This document shows positions 63,990-64,000 of a stretch of DNA of 64,000 nt, piece after piece. Below the pieces are notes generated by a model, which searched no databases, had not been told where the DNA came from, and saw nothing but the letters and a program-made list of their open reading frames with translations. The translations under genes were made by a program, and so were the position numbers. Numbering within the stretch: position 1 is the stretch's first letter; every line of letters starts with the position of its first letter. Source of the DNA: Streptomyces lacrimifluminis (lineage in GTDB: Bacteria > Actinomycetota > Actinomycetes > Streptomycetales > Streptomycetaceae); NCBI RefSeq assembly GCF_014646095.1, contig NZ_BMMU01000003.1, forward strand, positions 248,001 to 312,000, written 5' to 3'.

Positions 63990-64000
63990 GTGAAGAGCCT

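Overview
The window is high-GC, densely coded DNA with strong G/C third-position bias, frequent GTG/TTG starts and ATGA/GTGA stop-start overlaps. Together with a complete Pup-proteasome locus, a conservon (histidine kinase-roadblock-DUF742-GTPase-P450) and a glnA4-type gene cluster, this points to a Streptomyces chromosome core. From memory, the order infC ... glnA4 ... conservon 9/rar ... helY-tatC-tatA-pafC-pafB-pafA-prcA-prcB-pup-dop-arc-trmI matches the S. coelicolor arm next to infC, and the helY-to-trmI part is also syntenic with mycobacteria. I saw no rRNA, tRNA or CRISPR array.

Layout. 0-7 kb: infC (partial, apparent AUC start, attenuator-like leader), a DUF1844 gene, an SseB-like gene, a secreted class-A-beta-lactamase-fold protein, and a mycosin-like subtilisin translationally coupled to a Pro-rich repeat membrane protein. 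7-12.5 kb: a glnA4-aldehyde dehydrogenase-SDR operon, a divergent FadR-type regulator and a peptidase C26 gamma-glutamyl hydrolase, i.e. a gamma-glutamylation route for an amine (ethanolamine or polyamine type). 12.6-20.7 kb: LysR/TDT transporter pair, metal-chelate binding protein, XRE-cupin regulator, a two-gene glycine betaine importer with permease and binding protein fused, and a 5'-3' exonuclease. 20.9-24.5 kb: a siderophore-interacting reductase behind an iron box, an APC permease and a GNAT. 24.5-28.6 kb: an accessory patch of visibly lower GC with an HTH regulator, two small proteins, a decayed IS30 transposase, about 0.8 kb without an intact gene, and a class I terpene cyclase.

28.7-34.4 kb: an RluA-type pseudouridine synthase and a conservon of the cvn9/rar type whose P450 has EQSLW in place of the K-helix ExxR. 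34.8-42.6 kb: a TetR-controlled urea/guanidine carboxylase operon (two DUF1989 proteins, a 1171-aa biotin carboxylase fusion, allophanate hydrolase). A perfect 32-bp palindrome lies in the TetR/DUF1989 intergenic region, and a variant of it lies just upstream of the APC permease 13 kb away, so the permease is probably a regulon member.

42.7-64 kb: helY, tatC, tatA, two small proteins, pafC, pafB, two FKBP isomerases, pafA, MFS transporter plus LacI regulator, prcA, prcB, a recombination-endonuclease-VII-like HNH gene wedged between prcB and pup, pup, dop, arc, a ferredoxin, a secreted protein and trmI. This is the full pupylation (PafA), depupylation/deamidation (Dop), unfolding (ARC) and degradation (PrcBA) set.

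The most rewarding observations are the shared TetR palindrome, the AUC start and attenuator of infC, the dispersed 150-190-bp Streptomyces repeat that is both terminator and C-terminal coding sequence, and the ExxR-less P450.
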